DNA from: Sphingobacterium tabacisoli
Lineage (GTDB): Bacteria > Bacteroidota > Bacteroidia > Sphingobacteriales > Sphingobacteriaceae
NCBI RefSeq assembly: GCF_017908035.1
Contig: NZ_JAEQMU010000001.1
Location: forward strand, 1,240,001 to 1,304,000
Direction of reading: 5' to 3'
DNA length: 64,000 nt
Below are positions 62,495 to 64,000 of this stretch, in pieces (position 1 is the first letter of the stretch; each line of letters starts with the position of its first letter). A program made the translations under genes and the position numbers. The notes beneath the pieces were generated by a model. The model searched no databases. It saw nothing but the letters and a program-made list of their open reading frames with translations, and was not told the DNA's origin.

Positions 62495-62524
62495 CAAAAG
62501 TAGAAATTCTAGGCTGATTTGCAA
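62495..62524 (-). promoter_or_regulatory. tRNA-Ser promoter
   Basis: On the minus strand TTG, 19 bases, TACTTTTG, ending four bases before the tRNA 5' end: a full match to the Bacteroidota consensus. Confidence 0.75.
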
Positions 62525-62570
62525 AATTTATTTCAAAAAAACGCACTCAACCATCAATTAACACTGATTA

Positions 62571-63095
62571 TTAACTTTTTACGAACTGTAATTCGCCTTC
62601 AAACTTAACCTCCTCAGAAACCATTACCCCTCCCGTTTCTAAAGCAGCATTCCAAGTAAGACCAAATTCAGAACGATTGATCGCTCCCTTTACAGTATAA
62701 CCTACTTTATCATTACCCCATGGATCTTTCGCCATACCACCAAATTCTGCCTTAATTACAATTGGTTTTGTTATCCCTTTTACCGTCAAATCACCATGAA
62801 TCTTGAATTCATCCTGTACATCACCAACTACGGATGTCGAAACAAATGTAATTTCTGGATATTGCGCTGCGTCAAAAAAATCTCCCCCTTTCAAATGTTG
62901 GTCCCTTTGTTCATTTTTTGTATCAATTGAACTGGTATCAATCTTTACCGTGACCACTCCTTTTGAAATATCATCCGATTCGCTATTGATGGATACTTCA
63001 AAGTTTTTAAACTGTCCCTTTACGGAAGAGATCATCATATGACGCACTTTAAACTCAATTTCACTATGCGCCGTATCTAAATTCCATGTTGCCAT
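62571..63095 (-). CDS. YceI-family lipid-binding protein, cytoplasmic form
   Basis: A 174-aa lipocalin-like protein of the YceI family: WNLDTAHSEIEFKVRHMMIS at the start, then SVKGQFKNFEVSI, DQHLKGGDFFDAAQYPEI and INRSEFGLTWNAALETGGVM-like signatures. Family members bind isoprenoid or other lipids in a beta-barrel. No signal peptide is present, unlike the periplasmic E. coli protein, so it is probably cytoplasmic. A TATCTTTG box at 63161-63168 (minus strand) gives a leader of about 60 bases. Confidence 0.9.
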   Translation of the reverse strand: MATWNLDTAHSEIEFKVRHMMISSVKGQFKNFEVSINSESDDISKGVVTVKIDTSSIDTKNEQRDQHLKGGDFFDAAQYPEITFVSTSVVGDVQDEFKIHGDLTVKGITKPIVIKAEFGGMAKDPWGNDKVGYTVKGAINRSEFGLTWNAALETGGVMVSEEVKFEGELQFVKS

Positions 63096-63160
63096 AATAC
63101 TATTTTTTATATCTTGTTACTATAATAAACTGTTTTTAACCTTATTTGTTCTTGATGATA

Positions 63161-63168
63161 CAAAGATA
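63161..63168 (-). promoter_or_regulatory. -7 box for the YceI gene
   Basis: TATCTTTG on the minus strand, a perfect TAnnTTTG. No TTG at the usual distance. Confidence 0.5.
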
Positions 63169-63276
63169 AGTGCAAGAATTAGCTCCACTCTTAACCTATA
63201 TTAAGATTTTTAAAAAAATTATACAACTGTAGTGCAAGCACTTATTAGCTATGGGGTAAAAAAAAGGAGAATAATT

Positions 63277-63306
63277 TTGGATTTCACGTCCAAAAGCCTA
63301 CTTTTG
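63277..63306 (+). promoter_or_regulatory. tRNA-Arg(TCT) promoter
   Basis: TTG (63277-63279), 19 bases, TACTTTTG (63299-63306), about 16 bases before the tRNA. The -33 region is flanked by an inverted repeat, TTTTGGA (63275-63281) and TCCAAAA (63289-63295). Confidence 0.75.
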
Positions 63307-63322
63307 TTGCGTTGAAAGCGAG

Positions 63323-63396
63323 GCGCCCATAGCTCAGCTGGATAGAGCAACGGTTTTCTAAACCGTCGGTCTCAGGTTCGAATCCTGATGGGCGTA
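63323..63396 (+). tRNA. tRNA-Arg (anticodon TCT)
   Basis: A 74-nt cloverleaf. Acceptor GCGCCCA pairs with TGGGCGT (one G-T), discriminator A. Anticodon stem ACGGT/ACCGT with loop TTTCTAA gives anticodon TCT, reading AGA/AGG. T arm CAGGTTCGAATCCTG. Terminator follows. Confidence 0.95.
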
Positions 63397-63399
63397 CAA

Positions 63400-63431
63400 A
63401 ATACTCTAGATCATTCTAGAGTATTTTTTTT
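63400..63431 (+). terminator. Terminator after tRNA-Arg(TCT)
   Basis: AATACTCTAGA (63400-63410), loop TCAT, TCTAGAGTATT (63415-63425), then a run of T. Confidence 0.92.
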
Positions 63432-63483
63432 GCCATTATTTACCATTTTTTTACTTATCTTGCAATAATTTAAAAATAACATA

Positions 63484-63675
63484 ATGAACAAAGGCAAAAT
63501 TAAATTTTTCAATGAAACTAAAGGATTTGGTTTTATTACTCCAGAAGATGGAAGTGCAGATGTATTCGTACACGTATCTGCATTAAAAAACCAAGTATCT
63601 GAAGGTGACGTTGTAACTTTCGATACAGAAAGAACTCAAAGAGGTATCAATGCAGTTAACGTGCAATTAGCATAA
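63484..63675 (+). CDS. cspA: Cold-shock domain protein
   Basis: A 63-aa single cold-shock domain. RNP1 (KGFGFITPE) and RNP2 (VFVHVSAL) are intact, so it should bind single-stranded nucleic acids as an RNA chaperone. The length is standard for CspA-type proteins. It is transcribed alone, with a terminator behind it and tRNA-Arg in front. The 53-base gap to the tRNA terminator may carry its promoter (TTATCTTG at about 63456, one base short of consensus). Confidence 0.94.
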   Translation: MNKGKIKFFNETKGFGFITPEDGSADVFVHVSALKNQVSEGDVVTFDTERTQRGINAVNVQLA

Positions 63676-63697
63676 TATATTACAACAATACTTTCTT

Positions 63698-63732
63698 AAA
63701 AAGGATAAGTCATCTTGATTTATCCTTTTTTT
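63698..63732 (+). terminator. Terminator after cspA
   Basis: AAAAAGGATAA (63698-63708) pairs with TTATCCTTTTT (63720-63730) around 11 bases, with more T residues following. Confidence 0.88.
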
Positions 63733-63776
63733 TATGATCGCCTACTCCTTATATGTTACCCCTACCAACCCCAGCT

Positions 63777-64000
63777 CTACTTCAATCTTAAATAAATATG
63801 CTTGACATGTTTGTGTCCGCCCGAATCCCTTTCATCAATCTCAAAACGGTTAATATATTTGATCAAATCATAGAGCTTATTGAAACCGTAGTTACGCGGA
63901 TCAAAATCTGGTTTCTTTTTAGAGATGAAGCTTCCTAATGAACCCAAAAAAGTCCAACCTGTTTCATCGGCAAGATCATCTACGCTGTTAACAATCATTG
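63777..64000 (-). CDS. C-terminal part of an OST-HTH (LOTUS) domain protein, runs off the window
   Basis: The last 73-74 residues of a minus-strand gene. They match the OST-HTH/LOTUS winged-helix domain (GWTFLGSLGSFISKKKPDFD, RNYGFNKLYDLIKYINRFEI). In Bacteroidota this domain usually follows an N-terminal NYN ribonuclease-like domain in a protein of about 250 aa, so the ATG at 63998 is probably internal and the gene continues past 64000. RNA binding is expected for the domain. Confidence 0.8.
   Translation of the reverse strand, partial: MIVNSVDDLADETGWTFLGSLGSFISKKKPDFDPRNYGFNKLYDLIKYINRFEIDERDSGGHKHVKHIYLRLK

Noticed and set aside
1..64000. CRISPR arrays, insertion sequences, prophage, rRNA operon
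   Set aside because: None seen on either strand; no transposase, integrase other than XerD, or regularly spaced repeat array.

Overview
The window looks like a chromosomal segment of a Bacteroidota bacterium, most likely family Sphingobacteriaceae (Sphingobacterium or a close relative; the genus is inferred from gene content). Evidence: many promoters match the Bacteroidota form TTG-N19/20-TAnnTTTG; the housekeeping sigma factor is the short type (286 aa) without region 1.1; glutamine synthetase is type III; DAHP synthase is fused to a C-terminal chorismate mutase; the 2-oxoacid dehydrogenase E1 is an alpha-beta fusion; and there are type IX secretion parts (a PorE-like protein and a cargo with a CHU_C sorting domain). 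Base composition is AT-rich and no transposase, phage gene, CRISPR array or rRNA was seen.

Layout. 1-4630: end of a secreted protein gene, xerD, then a three-gene locus (small His/Cys-rich membrane protein, TonB-dependent receptor, His-rich lipoprotein) that looks like metal uptake and has a Fur/Zur-type palindrome over its promoter. 4632-8732: tRNA-Arg(CCG), ribE, and an oxyR-ClC pair on the minus strand. 8900-13431: acidic-specific S46 dipeptidyl-peptidase, a rhodanese-thioredoxin fusion, a DUF423 protein and a ClC protein with fluoride-exporter motifs. 13433-18451 (minus): LolC/E-like permease, CPA2 antiporter, icd, small protein. 18544-24757: fmt, small XRE regulator, sigma factor, SIMPL protein, S9 peptidase. 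24922-30776: glutamine synthetase III, kdsB, and an overlapping minus-strand group (glycosyltransferase, FKBP, aldo/keto reductase). 30892-43037: Zn phospholipase C-like protein, type IX cargo, queE, PorE-like protein, two Gfo/Idh/MocA oxidoreductases, DUF819 protein, thioesterase, M1 peptidase. 43185-48913: the cell-elongation cluster mreB-mreC-mreD-PBP2-rodA. 48914-51239 (minus): DMT transporter, YigZ, and a nucleoside phosphorylase gene interrupted by an in-frame stop. 51619-57056: aromatic amino-acid operon pheA, DAHP synthase/chorismate mutase, aroA, aroC, then a ROK gene. 57109-64000: fused E1, an unknown protein, Nudix, rlmH with a newly spotted 43-residue membrane protein, tRNA-Ser(TGA), YceI, tRNA-Arg(TCT), a cold-shock protein and the end of an OST-HTH protein.

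The strongest non-obvious finding is upstream of pheA: a complete ribosome-mediated attenuation device. It has a good promoter, a 21-codon leader peptide with seven consecutive Tyr/Phe codons, an antiterminator segment overlapping the end of the leader ORF, and a strong intrinsic terminator just before pheA. Other points of interest are the nonsense codon in the phosphate-binding motif of the nucleoside phosphorylase, the probable leaderless His-rich protein under a metal-type operator, a CLC-F type fluoride exporter, an intrinsic terminator inside the mre operon, and a dispersed intergenic repeat.
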